64,000 bases of DNA from Haemonchus contortus (Eukaryota; Nematoda; Chromadorea; Rhabditida; Trichostrongylidae). The position numbers and the translations under genes were made by a program. Every line of letters begins with the position of its first letter. The first letter of the stretch is position 1. The notes below the pieces were generated by a model. It saw only the letters and a list, made by a program, of their open reading frames with translations. It did not search any database and was not told where the DNA came from. This document shows, in pieces, positions 25,875 through 39,703 of this stretch. The stretch covers positions 12,148,505 to 12,212,504 of the forward strand of contig LS997565.1 of NCBI GenBank assembly GCA_000469685.2, read 5' to 3'.

Positions 25875-28843
25875 CGTTGGAAGTGAAATGACACTGGAGG
25901 CGGGGCCACGCTAGGCTATGGCAAAGGCCAGTGCCGCCAGTTGGGTGGAGCCTTGGGGTGAAGGACGAGGGTGTAGAGAATGCGACGACAACAACGTAGA
26001 TGGAAAGCAGTCAGGGGTAAAGAATGGCATGAGGCTACGATGTCGAAACCAGTTTCATGGGGATCACCCATAAAAAAGTGCTCTGGCAATGTTATTTTCG
26101 CCGTTCCTCTGCTCTTACTGTATTTTTGACAGATTCCTTCGAACCATTTGATAGAGGGAACTATTGGACCCTCAACGCCTTCATATTCCAACTTAATGCT
26201 TCCTCTTGGACATTAGTGAAAACGGCATTATTTCAACCGGGCCTCATCACCTTACCCATTTTAGCTCAGGACTCAACATCGAGGTCAAGCTCAATTACAA
26301 CTATTCTGGTCCAGTCAAGCTCAATTTCGACCGCTGCTTCTGCTTAGACTTGCCGTTACTGCTGAGATGCCTTCAGAAGGGTTTTGTAAGCTGCTGTACC
26401 AGAGTTCCTTACAAATAACCTTCGTAGCCGCTACCTGACGCCCAAAAATTCTTCCTGAGTGGTGATTCATGACCCAACACATCTTCCACCCAATTACCTT
26501 CATAGCTCTTCTGAGCTACAATTACTCTGTTAAATCTTCCGTACCCTTTCCCTCGGCTATCTTCAGCTTCTCAAATCTTCAGAAATATTGAGAATTCTCT
26601 CTGTCGGCTCTTCTTTAATGAATTGAGATCATAATATACTATGTAATAGTTATAATAACTGAAAGATTGGGGCATTAATGGGGTTTTTCTGTGCCTCCCA
26701 ATCTTTGTCCACTGAAAACTTAAATTTCCAAACGAGATCCTATCTTCAAAAGTGTAATTTCTTGAAGTTTTCGGAGAAGTCAGAGAAGTAAAAACCCCTT
26801 TGCTAATGCGCCAAAGACCGAAGTCATAATTCAGAGAGTAAGCAATCACTTCGAACGCAAGTGCAATGTTTTTTCCTCATCCTGAGGATGCTTCAGCTAT
26901 ACAAACGGAACTGACTGACTAGTGTCTTTTTCCCAGGTTCTGTTTGGAGCCATGCGGGAGCATAGAGAATTAATATTCAATTTTCACAGTTACTAAAGGA
27001 AAAAATTGAACAGTTGAATATTTGGTAACTGTCGTTGAACATTCAATAAAAACCCATTCAATTACGTCTACGAGTACGAACGGAGTTTGAGTGTGCCTGG
27101 CTTATCCCAAAGCACACTGAGTGCTTCATCCGTCGACTCACCAGAGCTGGCATTTCGCAACAATCTGGCCATTTATTCAATTTTTTCTCTATTGCATGAT
27201 ATATACGCAAATATTTCGGTATAGTATTGAATGGTATTGACAGATTATAATTGCGCAACAATTATGTCGTGAATGGTTTTTCGTTGGTCTGCTTGTTTAC
27301 CAACGACTTTGTTCAAACAACTTCAAACTAATGGTTATTGACCGATTGGGAATCTAAAACATAACGAACGGCAACACAGAACGTGACTATACCAACAATG
27401 ACTTTCGGTTCAGAACCAGAACAATGACTGACGGCGCGTTGAGTGGGGACAGAACAGCATCAAATGTTGAAAGTAGAAAAATCAATTCGAACCTGTTCTA
27501 TTAAAAAACTTATGTAATCTATAAAATCTCGGGATATTTTCAAAATACTAATTTATCACTTCAATTTGGGCTCCGCCTCCCTCTCCTCCCTCCAGCTGCA
27601 GTCAGTCTCACATTTCCTACATTTCTTTTGACTTCTTGAACTGTATATTGCTAGATAACTTTTTTGTCACGGCTTTTTGAAAGTGGGTCCTTCAGAACAC
27701 ATAAAAACGGATGGTTTTAAATGGCAGAAAATCAAAAAGTTAAAAACCCTGGATAAGACTCCCATGGAAAATAACGTTTAGAACGGACATAAATGGATCA
27801 ACTATTTATTGTACATTGGAAACGACTTATTCAAAATTACCCGAACAACCCATACACAATTTTCGTTTTTTTTGAATATTTAAGAACTGACCAGTTGTCA
27901 TTTTGACATTTAATTTTACTCTCTCTTCGCAGCAACTACTCTACATTTCACAACAACTATTTTAGCAGTTTGATGCAAATTTTGTCAAACAAATTACTTT
28001 TTTCCCAATTTTTGTTTTCTTTTTTTTTGAAAATTGAATTCCTCAGAACATGCCGTTGTTTGAATTTTGAACCGTCTATGAATAAGGCTCCCGTGAGCAT
28101 AAAAACCTCTACAAGAAGTTAATGACATTATGGGATAAATTTCTTGAATAGCACCTTAGAAATTCTATCGATTCTGACACAGACGCCCAATAAACTCCCA
28201 GAATTAATTCTTTCCATTTCCTAGCTAGTTTTTCTCTTCTCGCAGTAACGATGAAACGAATGGGTAATGAGGGAAGATGAATGCCAACGAAGAGGTGGTG
28301 GTCAGCCAGCTCTAAGGAAACACCAACTCCACAGTTGCCACCCGAAACGCTTTTCTTTCCCTCATAAAGGTTTACAGTAGCCGCTTAATATTTCGTATGC
28401 CCAGATTAGGTTTTTTGTTTCTAAGTAGCTTAGCGAAAACGTTTCACAGATTGAGGATCAAATATTTCAAGAAGATTCGAAAACTTCGCATTATGTTTCA
28501 CCGGTTCCACACTTTTTACCATTTTCTCGATCACGAGGGGAGGTCCTTGGTGTTTCGTTTCCCGTGAATCGGAAATCGGAACACAAAAGATTTGATACTT
28601 CCATGGGGATGGATGTTCACCGTTATAGCGTTCCTTAACATTTGCAAATTCCGAACTGAAGGAAAACTATGGGAGAAACCCACAAACTCTTTAGTAACTA
28701 CGAATTTCTTCCATATACTCATTTACTCATGTTTTTATTTCTGCTCTCTAACCATTTCTAAATCCAATTAAATCCTGAAATCTGAGAAGAATGAAATACG
28801 TTCTTTTTGCTCTCATGGAAGGTCTCTATGGAGACCATCGAGC
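25875..28843. other. No gene seen
   Basis: This stretch lies 5' of the secreted-protein gene and 3' of the large minus-strand gene. Composition is AT-rich. The open frames present are short or overlap each other antisense. No repeat copy with clear borders was recognised. Confidence 0.45.
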
Positions 28844-31800
28844 TCATGGTAGTTCAGGAGTCCATCCAACGCCCAGTCGGTTATCGTTCGGGTAAAAGTC
28901 ACCCGAAAAACGCATATGGCGGGCATCGTGAACCTGATCTGGGAACGTTGAACTTTTGGTTTTTCTAGAGTAATCAAATCCTTACTCATTTTCTTATCAG
29001 CGCACTTTGAAAGTGACACTGTGATGAATCATTGGCATTCTGTCTTCTTCTGAATGGGACTTCTATTTTGTGTGCCATGCCCTTTTCGGGTTTTTGCTTC
29101 GTTCAAACGACGGTCAATATTACGAAAAAAGCCGAAATTTCTTAGTGGAAAGCCATAAAATGCGATGAATTATAGATGATTCACCAAGAGGCCAGTATTA
29201 TCGTGCATACTCAAGAGTGATTAGGAATTTATTTGCTCTAGGAAACCAAAATGTTCACTCCATCCCCCTAGCAACCACAGAAGAATGCTGGGAACTACCT
29301 ACCCGAGCTTATACTGTAGCTAGCGAAGAAGAAAGCAAAATAAATTAAACCAAATAGAATAAATCAAAACAAAATGGACTGATGTTACAGTTGAACATCC
29401 CTCGTGGCTTCTCTTTACTACACTCATAACATTTTTCCACTACCCACAGAAAAAAGAACGTTCACTTTGAAGTATACTGTACGTGGTCATCCGAATGTAC
29501 TCGACTCTGGGAAATCCATCTTGTGAAAGATCGATTTCTATTTAATAAGACTGTCAGTAAAAGGAGTTACGGGTAAAGGCTCTGCTCACTCTCCTGTTAG
29601 TGGAAGTCTCATCCAATCCAGTTGATTCAAGTTCAGCCTTCAACGATTAACAGGACCAGACTCAGTGCCACTGAAGGAATCGAATGTGTATCACCTAGGA
29701 GGCAACAATCATGTTGGTCAACGTGACCGCCTTCTCCTACCAACTTTTTACTGCACGTGTTCGACTGGAGAGGTGGACCGCCACAAGCGTAAGCGTTCAG
29801 TGAAGTGAAACATATTAATGGTGTTGAAGACGCAAGTTTCAGGAAAACATAAGAATTTCATTTGATAAAGCATCCCCTTCAAAGACCATGTTAGGCATAA
29901 CAGCTCTTCACACCGAGAGAGACTCGGTTGAAGATCCGAAGTTGCCATTCTTGTCACATGTCTCCAGCACCTTCCATCACCATGACTGCAATAATCTCCG
30001 AATGACTTTTGCCATTCGTTTCTAACACTTTCCAATATTCCGACAATGACAAACTCCTGAACGGGCTTCTGAGACCATGACCCGAAGCAGAATCCTGATC
30101 GATCGAATTCTCAGAACCATCCGAATGGACAGCGTTCCTCACAGTCAGTGATAGCAGTTTTTCAAAAACCTGATTCTGTATTTGATGAAATGCATCGGCA
30201 TAGACTGAGAGACGATCTCGTACGTCACAGCCGTTATACGTCCTTGAAGTAATATTATTGTCTCCACTTATCGAAAAAGAGTACTGTCTTTTTATTGTGC
30301 ACCACTCCCTGACGGCTAGGGCTCTGGGCTGCTTAGTAAACCATGAATAACCATCAAAGGAAAGTTAAGTTCAGTATCGGTCTTTAGGTAGAAAAACTGC
30401 CTTTATAAGCCAATAGAGCTCCATTCTGCCCAAACTCTGATTTGCAAAGCGACATCGGTTCTTTGACGTCACACATTCTACATAACTATTGGCAATACCA
30501 GTTTATTCAGACAGTGTTTTCCGTTGGCGATGGGGCGACACTGTAGTCTCACAGGATTCACTTTGCCCAAGATTACTATCTTGTTTATTACTGATTGCAC
30601 TTTTTTGTCCAGTTATTTTTCAATTGAAATGCATCAACAAACGTGAGCTATAGAGGAAGTTCTTTGTGATGATCATGTCATCGGTTGCTTTTCATTGGAG
30701 CACTTTTGGTTTAATTTGAAAATAAAATTAATTACATGACATATATCCATGTTTCTTTGTTAAGGTTCACTACAAATTAGAAATTCTCATAATTCCGATG
30801 TGTTCTAGAATTTTCTCTGCATTGAAATAAAGGTCCTTACAGATACTGTAAGTATTTCTCGGAAAATGGGCTGAAACTCCCTATATAAAGCTCTAAGAGA
30901 CTGATGATAACCTGACGATGACATATTCGGACAGACAATGAACCAGATGTCACTTCCATTGTTGTGGAATAGTTGGTTTCAATAGACTTCAAGAAGGAAG
31001 TCAGATAACCTCGTGGTATCCCAATTTAAGGCAAACTCATGATTATGATTGATTATCCAAATCTTGGCGTTATTTTGCGTAGGAGACATTAATGAGGTCC
31101 ACTCAAAGGTACTGATGCCAGTGCCAAATCTAGTCGCGAAAATGGCTCTGTCAGCACAACAGCTGGATGCTTTTCTTGAACCGCCCACTCGCGAAATTTC
31201 TACCTTCTCAAACTGAAAAGGGGCAATTGAGAAGTATGGTCGTCAAAGACCACAACTTTTTTCTCGACATTTTTGCCGAGTCGAAAAGGATGATTATTAC
31301 ATTTCCTTTCCTGACCTTATGACCATCTCGATGTCCCCCTCCCCCAGTCTAATGCTGTGATTTCCTACCAAGTTTGCTAAAACTCCTGGCCGGTCGCAAT
31401 GGTTTCGCGAGACTTCCTTCACCCGAAACAGCTCACATGAAGCTCAGAGCACAGCCTTTTTTGGCCTGCAAAACTCTTAGCTTCTTCGGATGGTTGATTA
31501 GAGATTCGTTTGTCACGCATACTAATTATCATGGTACAGGATGGCACAGAACATCTTTTTTGAAACCCTAATTTTAAAGTTGAAATTTCCCAATGAGCAC
31601 ATTCATCACAAGGACCTTGTTCTCGGACGAAATCCACTGGCAGACTTGGGACCGTTGGTCTTTGACTTCATTCCACTCGACACATGATCGATTAAAAAGG
31701 CCTAAACGTTTAGCCTCGCGTGGGCTAAGCCGCAGGCTGGGGTCGAGAGCGGGACTTCTCGAGAAGAGAGCGAAATACCATTGAATTCCAGTGTTCTCAT

Positions 31801-34800
31801 GCAGCACAAGAGAGTTCCATTCCCTGTGGTTTGACTTGGAAGGAAAGCCAAACACCAGCGTGATAAGGCACAGTTGCACACACGATTTCCAGTGGAATTC
31901 CTCCTGAGATCAGGGAGGCTTCTCAATGCCATAGATTGTGAGCCCATAGCAAATATGTTTTTGTATGATCAGAGAATTCTTCTTGTCGGAATTTCAATTT
32001 GAAAAATTCCTCCGTTCGACTCATGTTTCTTAGTCACCTTTCCTAATGATTTCCAGAATGACTCAAGCTATATTTTGCCCAACAGCTGGAAATTGCTCTG
32101 AATACTGGAAAATGACTAACTATGGCTTCAATCCATACCACTTCTTCATGGCTATTTCAAGCCCCGGGCAAACGCCCAGGCTAACTTTGGTGAAATCAAC
32201 CCCCATATGAGGGTTTTTTATAAGATCACTTGCTTTGGAGGACAAAAAACTTCACTGGAGCGACTGTTTCTCTTCTTATAAATCATAACATGGGTGAAAT
32301 CTTCCAGAGGACACCATGATGACAGTGAATGAGGCATCCCAAAGTGTTTGGTACGACCTGCCCCCATTCGAGCAGCGATTCAGATGTCAGAAGATACCGG
32401 TTCAAAAATAGCAGGTTTTTTCAATTTCCGAAAACTTCCCTGGCCAAAGAGAAACGCCAAAACGTAGAATGAAACGCTTCCTCGAACGAATCGACGGCCC
32501 AATTGTTTTCTACGTCGCTTTTCGGATAATATCCAGACGCTTCTTACTTGTTACTCCAAACTGCCAAAAGGGAAAAGATTCCGCATGCAACACTTTTCGG
32601 TTCTTTCTGCAGCTTTTCTTTTCAATTACCCCGATTTCCCTTTCATCGGATCTTTTCACAACTTCCTGTTTCAAACAAGACCAGGTAACATGAGAGTTGG
32701 TAATGGCCCTCCCTCATGTTGCCAGGTCCCGAGAAGGCTATTACTGCACGATTGTTGAGCGCTAATCTTTGATCAACGATTTTGCACAACTGTATGACGA
32801 TGTTGTGGCCCTCAAAATCACGCGGAGGGCAAATTGTTGGTAAACACGACGATTCGGGGACAATGGGGTGGCGAGGTTTCCTATACATATCGAATGAAGC
32901 AAAACAGCAAAGCAAGGCCGACAACATAGACATTTCGAAGGAAGCGCGTACGGGTTACTCATGAGGTGTGTTCTCCTACGCTCAGGGTTGGGGGAAAGGG
33001 AAGTTGAGAACGAAAACACTCACTGAACTGAGCGCTTTTCTCAGCGGTGCTTCTCGAGGGGGATGAGAACTTGGTCTCGATGTACTTTCAAATCTATATA
33101 AATATCGGTTGATAGATAGCTCAAGTCAGCAATAACCCCTTCTTCAGAATCTGAAGTTCAATTACCGAAAACAGTAGTTTGCCAACAGCAAATCCCGGAT
33201 AACCATCACTTGAATTAAAGTAAGATAAATGTAAAAACCAAATTTAATCCGAGGTAAAAAAAAATTAAAATTGTTAAAATTAAGACAAAAGGAAGTCGAA
33301 TGCAGGGGTGCACCCCTTACGGTGATTGATCGACACAAGAATACTTCACCCAATCAAGACTAGATTAACTACCGTTCAGCCTAGTTTTCAGAAGGGATAT
33401 AGCTCGGGTAAAAAAAATATATAGCACCAATTGAATGGAAGGTAATAGTTAAAGGTGAAATACCACATATGATAAAGGATAAATCTTCGGGCGTCAATCT
33501 GAGGGATGCGGTCACTGTTTTTATCCTCGCGGAGGAGTCTGGTTCCAACTAACCGACCCTGGGGGTATAAGGCTTGATTGGCCTAAGCGGATGTCGAGGA
33601 CTTTCCCACATAAACATAACATATACATAATTGTTTACGCTCGTTGAAGCGTACCGCTTGATGTTTCAAGAAAATTGTCTGGTTCGATTAGTTTAGCTAT
33701 AGAGTACTACACAAATATGTAGAAATACTTTTCTTTCTTAGAAGTTCCTAACCCCGGAAGTGTAGTTCGCCCTATCTGAGGCCGCAGGAGGTCTGTGCCA
33801 GCTACACGTTCATCGTATTGCAAGAATTGACATTCCGAAAGCATTCATGCGAGAACAACGTCCAATTTGTCGTCCGGAGACCAGCATCAATCGTAGTCTC
33901 TCGAGCTCTGGTTGTCGGAACAACGCGGAAGTTCTTTGGGGTCTCAAAAAAGATAGGGAAAGGTGTGGACCAAAAAACGCAATCCGAAATTCCAAGTAAG
34001 TACAAATTCGGGGGAATAACGACGATGACGACAGAGAATTCGTCATTTTTAATAATTATCGAGCTGCTACCATATTACACACTTGTTTAAGTTTCCTATC
34101 AAAATTCACATGAATTATGTAATGCAAAGCACAATTGCCTTCAGGGGAAAAAGAGCAAAGTCATCAGAAATTGAGCTCTTCTTAAGAGAAACTCGATAGC
34201 ATGGAATTAGACATCGTGGGAAGACCGAAAGAGCTGCAAAATGCAGAAACAGTCCAAAGAGGGAATGACCCTCGTCGTTGCCATTGCATACTTGAATCCC
34301 ATTGTCACTAATTAATCCAAATACTCAGCTCCTGCAGATCAGGTACGTTAGCCCTACATAACGCCCAGACCCCTGAAGCCCAGTATTTCACTTGTCACCC
34401 AGCATTCTTGCCACTGTACCAAATCTTGGCCACTTCCAATGATTCACGCAATTTGGACTGAGTAAGGAACAAATTATACTATAAAAAACCAGATTTTTTC
34501 ATGCAAATAATAGGGGGGGGGGGGACTAAATAGACGCCAAGCGCGCGATGCGTCGCGAACTCTACCTTTAATCAAAGGGACATCATTATAATTTTCGAAT
34601 ATCATTTGATTTTTTTACAAGGACTACTCAGTTTGTGTACTCACCCGTAAAATGGTAACGGTCCCTGTCCTCCAAACCGGGTGAACATCCAGGGTGTCCC
34701 ACATATTAGAGAGTTGTTCCGTGCAAACCCTGCTCTTGTGCTTGTGCATCGTACTCGTCGTTGAAACTTCCTATAACTGCGAGTTAGAGAGCACTTAAAA

Positions 34801-37800
34801 TAGCTACATATATCTGTTCCACCACTCACAATCATTACCTAAAAGTTTCTAACAAATTTGTTTTTCGATCCAATGTGGTAAATCTGTAGGGTGAACACAA
34901 CACCATAAAAATGATCATTTTTTTTAGTGATTCAAATAATGCACTAATGCAGACATTAGATGGAACAACACGGGACTGGTTTTGATGTCACCGCACGTTA
35001 CTCTCTTAATCCTACCGTACTACTATCAACAATTAACCGAGTCGTTAATGGAGCGCAGCCGATCGATGGTTCACAAACATACGGATTTGCATGAAAACCG
35101 ATGTCTACAAATATGATGATGAACTCATGCAAAGTAACCAAGGGAACATCATTCCAAGGGTTCAATTTTGTGCAACATATAAGCGTTACCTTTGGATGAG
35201 TGCTCAACCAGGGATCAAGCAGTCCTTTATCGGAAGATGGGTGAAACCTACCTTACAAGAACACGCAGAACTCCTGATTTAGTCACATATGGATCCTCGA
35301 TAATGAGCACCGCTTTCATCTTCTAATGGGGCTTAACCTCAAGCCACAGGTTTGTCTCAGCACCGCGCATTTCTCCACTACAACACGGACATCCCAAGGG
35401 ACCAGTCAATACCTAACATAGAGATTGGATCAAATTTGAGAAAATATTCGCAGATTTGAACATCATCAACAATGAATAGGGGTGTAAGGCGCATACAACT
35501 AGAAGAAATAAAATTAAAGGAATTATGATCTTTGATGCGCTTGGTACCGCTGTCTACATGAGTTCATGTCACCTTCTGGGTGTCCGTATAATAATAAAAA
35601 TATCCAAAAAACTGGTTACGAGAAGCGGAACTGTTTGCCTGAACAAATGTAACGCATGGCAATTGCAGAAATAATTTTGAAATCTGAACAGCTCCGCTTT
35701 GTGTTTGAGGTGAAAAATGGGTCAAATTTGGAGTTTGACTCCAACGTACTATTGGAATTCCCTCAAAGGACCCATTGCCTTTTAATTAGCTCACAATTAG
35801 TCTCATTGAGACAATCCTTTCGAGCTCTTCAAAGCTTCAACTACCAACGTAAGTGAAAATCTTGTAACCGATCCCAAGAATTTAACATGGGTTCTTCCAT
35901 CGTAGTTGCGTCAAGGAAGTAGAGCTTCCTTCCGCCAGGAGAACCGAAAATAGGTAATATATAGGTCTCCCAAAGATGGAGCACCCAATATCGATCCTAA
36001 CCAATCAAATCCAGTTCAACTACTACTAAACGGTTCCCCCTTCTGAGTGAGCTCTATAAGCCCTCATTGGACGAGGAACTTCCAAAATAAATAACAGACT
36101 GCTACAAAAAAATACACATCAATTAGTAGAAGGAAAATATGGCAATCGACAATCAACCGTTTTTTGGGATGCGCCACACAGTCAACTATTTCCGTCAAAT
36201 TCCAAATCTCTTGAAATGCCTTCCCAAATTATGCAACGGGATATTCGATATGACATGGATTAGCAAATTCATTTAGCATCCATCCGACTAAAGGAAGTCA
36301 TACATATTGATTCAGTGGGGTGACGGGAACTACAATTTTCAAAATTTTGTGAGCAGGTTATCCTCTGCAGATGTGCAACTCCCTATTCTAAAGTGGGTGG
36401 CTAACGCTTAATCAAAACAAGCTATTTTACTTGTAGTGAGCTCTACCGATACCCCCATATAGTCAGAGGATCAGATTTCAGGTGGTGCTATGAAATCGGT
36501 CAGAAATTTCCCATTACGGGGTCGGTTTAGGTCAGCCAATTTGTACCGGTCCCACGTGGGACTGAAGAATTCTAGCTCATTGACCAGACCTTCATTTCTT
36601 CTCCTTTCCTGATTTGCAGATAAGGGTTCAGATAGTTGCAGTTTATTGAAGAGACAATCGACAATCGCAAAATCCTTGACTTCCTCTCCCATAAATGTCT
36701 CAGTAGCTATCTCGCTCCGATTCATGTACGAATTTCTTTCACTTGAGTGGCAAATCTATGGCGAAACATGACTGAGTCAGAGGTTTTATGACCATCACCT
36801 TGGCAGTAATTGTTGTGTCTGCAAGAACATTGGAACACGTGCTTCGCCACATGCTCCTTTCAAAATGCAAAAACTCTTTTGTTTGTGTCGTTGTTGAGAT
36901 TTCTAATGGTGTTATTGACGTGTCTCTACCGATTCCTTTCAAAAGTGAACAAGTATTCAGGGATGCAGTATGCAGTAGGTGGCACGGAAGAAGTGAGCCA
37001 GAAATGTAGTTCAGGAGTGTTAGGAAAATGGGCTGTTACATGATGATTCCTCAACTCTGCTGTGCCACACATGTCTTCAGATTGAGCCGCGGACGGGTGA
37101 ACGACATTGAAAGCATGATCCTTGTCGCGGATTCAAGCCGCAAACCACACATGTGGTAGTAGCGCCATTCGTCACTGTCCCAAGCTGGCTTGAAGCTGCG
37201 TGCTTAGCCGTCATTTGCTGCAAACTTCTTTACTATAGCTAATCGCTGGGCGTCAAAACGAGCATTGTCATGCTCTTCTGAGTAATGAACTATCCCAGAA
37301 ACCGAAAGCCTTTGAAGGTTGGACTGTCGCTTTACCTAGTGCAGGCCCATCACATCGGAGCTGCATTGGTCTATGCCTAATACTTCTCTTTCGACCACGC
37401 AAACACGATTGAGGTGAAATCCCACCAGAAATTGCTCAAATGCAGCCTTTTCCCTAGGTAGTACGTTGCTGTAATTGTAGTGGAAGGATTGGGACATTAA
37501 ACGTCCCATGGGTACCACGCATTTTTGAAAAACCATGACTGCTTCAACGATCATTGAAGAAGATTTTAACTGCCAGCGGTCGGAAGTGTTAGTAGTAGAA
37601 AATCGGGTTATCGTAAATTACGCTCTTTGGGGAGCATCCATTAGTCATCTCTCCTTCAACCAAATTCATTTTGTAAATTCGCAAATTTTCTAAAAATATC
37701 GCCTCCGCGAGGAACCACTTCGAATGAACCCGTGTACAAGCCTATACGGGATAAAAAAAAGTATATTCTCCTTTTAGAAATAAAGTTATCGGCTAAATTC

Positions 37801-37978
37801 ATCAAAGGATAGAACACCTCTGTCGTCAATAATAGTACTAACAGCTGTTAAGTTTACTTCACCTGAGCTGTGGCGCTTGATTTTCGGATTGAGGCACCAG
37901 GACGATCTTTGTGCTCTGCCAGACTGCCCCCACCAGCCGGCGACTCCATCCATTACGGCTCCCATGGGATAGCTTTCT
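28844..37978 (-). CDS. Large multi-exon protein of unknown family, at least 12 exons, 5' end not found
   Basis: Most exons lack a start codon, but they join in phase. Best-supported exons, 5' to 3' on the minus strand: 36799-37032, 36547-36608, 35190-35247, 34645-34770, 31616-31903, 30988-31212, 29958-30328 and 28844-28964. They sum to 1485 nt, giving 494 residues plus a stop. Less sure exons upstream are 37863-37978, 37661-37741, 37407-37468 and 37234-37335. Acceptors are mostly good (GTAACAG, CAAATCAG, GTTATAG, GATCTCAG, CCTTTTCAG, ACTCTAG); the donors of 30988 and 29958 are weak. Seen in the protein: a hydrophobic segment (PIFLTLLNYISGSLLPC), WLSTHPK, a Trp-rich strand-like region (VHPVWRTGTVTILR), RLSDFLLEPRALAVREWC followed by basic residues, a Ser-rich acidic linker, and the C-terminus RLGVGWTPELP. 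No domain is recognised. The helix followed by an aromatic/basic segment faintly recalls the C-terminus of bridge-like lipid-transfer proteins (BLTP1/lpd-3); that is a guess. Confidence 0.55.
33490..33610 (-). repeat. SINE fragment in an intron of the large gene
   Basis: Shows TTTTTATCCTCGCGGAGGAGTCTGGTTCCAACTAACCGACCCTGGGGG, then GGCTTGATTGGCCTAAGCGGATGTCGA, in the family's minus orientation. Head and tail are missing. Confidence 0.5.
34513..34524. repeat. Homopolymer G12 tract
   Basis: Twelve consecutive G in otherwise AT-rich intronic sequence of the large minus-strand gene. Confidence 0.9.
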
Positions 37979-38734
37979 CTGCAACGACACACATCCAGCG
38001 ACAAACGAATTTGAAACGTCTTCTCATTTGTCCTCATTGATTACGTCGCCGACTGAGCAAAGGGACTTGCATTCTCTTGAAGGCATCTGAACATTTATTC
38101 ATAGAATCGAGAAAATCAAGTTTTCGGGCAGAATTGTACTGTACTAATCCAACTATTCAAGAAAGGCTAAACATTGTTCTTACAATTACAACTAGACCCT
38201 TTTCAGAAGTAAATTTATGTTCGGATTACAATATTGTACTGTGACACGATTCCAGTTCCAAATTTCAACGAAAAGTTCATCTAAAAGAAAGAGCAAAAAG
38301 CTTTTTTTCAGACAAAGGTTAATGAAAAGCTGGATTTCGCAGTTGAAATTCAGATCGCACACACAATCTGCGTAATACCAATTTCGAAAAACGATCTAGA
38401 CAATTTTGCAGAGTCTGGAAAGGTCTTTACTAGCAACAATACCATCATCGTTACCTCTTTCTAGCAATAGCTCTCCGCCTTGCATGTGTGTGGTGTGTGT
38501 GGAACGAGAGAAAGGGGGGAGGGGAAGGTGAAGTGATGAACACTGAAGTGGATTGACGTTGGTGAGAAGGATTCATAGGATGGAATGCCCTGACCACGAT
38601 AAAGTTTTACTCATCTCAGGTTTTTTCACTGAGAAGGCAAGGGTTCGCTCTCTATCAGGAAGAAAACTTTGCATTGTATGTTATATTTCCTGAACGAGCT
38701 TCCATGCAATTGTTGATCCTTATTCATGCGGATG

Positions 38735-39125
38735 GACGGAGATGGTGCAGTGACAAGTGGCGCACTATCTCACGCACGATCAGAAGTTCTAGTCTTTGGT
38801 CGATATTCGCCTAGGCCACCCAACCTTCCATCACTCTGGGGTCGATTAACTAACTGGTAGCAGACTCGTCAGGAAGGATAAAAGCACTGACTTGTACATC
38901 GGCTGACCACCGCAAGCCATTGTATAGGTCACATACGCCCAGCATTGTACAGGTGCTTTCATAGTCCACGACCAGTCGCGCGACCAGTCGCGCGACCGGT
39001 CGCCGATAGCTCGCGAGATAGGTCCGCGACCATCGCTCGCAAAATCGTGGACTATGAAAGATGCCACTACGGTTCTGAATGAAAGTCGAGTGCGGGAGCG
39101 CATCCCTCAGACGGGACTGATTAAC
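38735..39125 (+). repeat. SINE copy split by a foldback element
   Basis: One of the better-kept copies. The head is GGTGCAGTGACAAGTGGCGCACTATC with an A-box-like motif. Then come CTAGGCCACCCAACCTTCCATC, GATAAAAGCACTGACTTGTACATCGGCTGACCACCGCAAGCCATTGTATAGG and, after an insertion at 38956-39060, CTGAATGAAAGTCGAGTGCGGGAGCGCATCCCTCAGACGGGACTGATTAACGCC. The insertion falls where other copies read continuously from CATACGC to the TTCTGAATG segment. Confidence 0.75.
38956..39060. mobile_element. Foldback MITE inserted in a SINE
   Basis: The ends are perfect inverted repeats, CTTTCATAGTCCACGA and its reverse complement. The inside is GC-rich with repeated CGACCAGTCGCG/CGCGACCGGTCGC palindromes. It is 105 bp long and has no coding capacity. 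The same termini occur around 44806-44949. A target duplication is not obvious. Confidence 0.75.
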
Positions 39126-39703
39126 GCCAAAAACTTTATGAACTTTTACTTCATTTATGCGGATGCAATTTATTGCCTGGTGTTTGATAACAGCTACATG
39201 CCATTTATACTTTGGTTTATCACCAAGAAAGAGTTGAGAAACAGAAACAGTTGTAATCTCAAACAAAACTACACTTTTAACGAGCCTCATCGTTTTTAAA
39301 TTTGCATAGAAGATTCAGGAAGCAGCATTCATTATCCATATTGATAATGGCTTCCCGATTCTATCGATTCACCTATGTTCCCACCAAGAATTCCGTGGGA
39401 ATTTGAAACAGCCCCTTTCGTCGACACGACACTTCGAGCCATCTCTCGAGAATGTCTATTTGCTGGATTCTAAATCTCGCTAAAAGGACCACTATGTACG
39501 CGTTGACGATAGAAAGAAATCTACTCGTCAACCATACGTCGATATGATAAGAGTGTAATTGGTTACTCAATCCCAGTCACGGCCGGAAGAAAACTGAAAA
39601 TGCCTCACCCGAACATGCGCGCGATAGGCAGGAGATCGGGAACAAGAAAGCCCCAGTTCGGAAAATCGAATCATAAAGTACAGAACAGATTTATAGCACT
39701 CAC

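Noticed and set aside
31470..31500. 29-nt microexon with strong borders (GTTTTGCAG and GTGAGC)
   Set aside because: The large gene reads in phase without it (exon 31616-31903 joins directly to 30988-31212); including it requires abandoning the open frame of the upstream exon.
34645..34770. Alternative frames of this exon, one reading TRFGGQGPLPFYG like a neuropeptide
   Set aside because: Only the frame chosen for the large gene enters after a good acceptor (GTTATAG), stays open and matches the phase of both neighbours; no dibasic cleavage pattern supports a neuropeptide.
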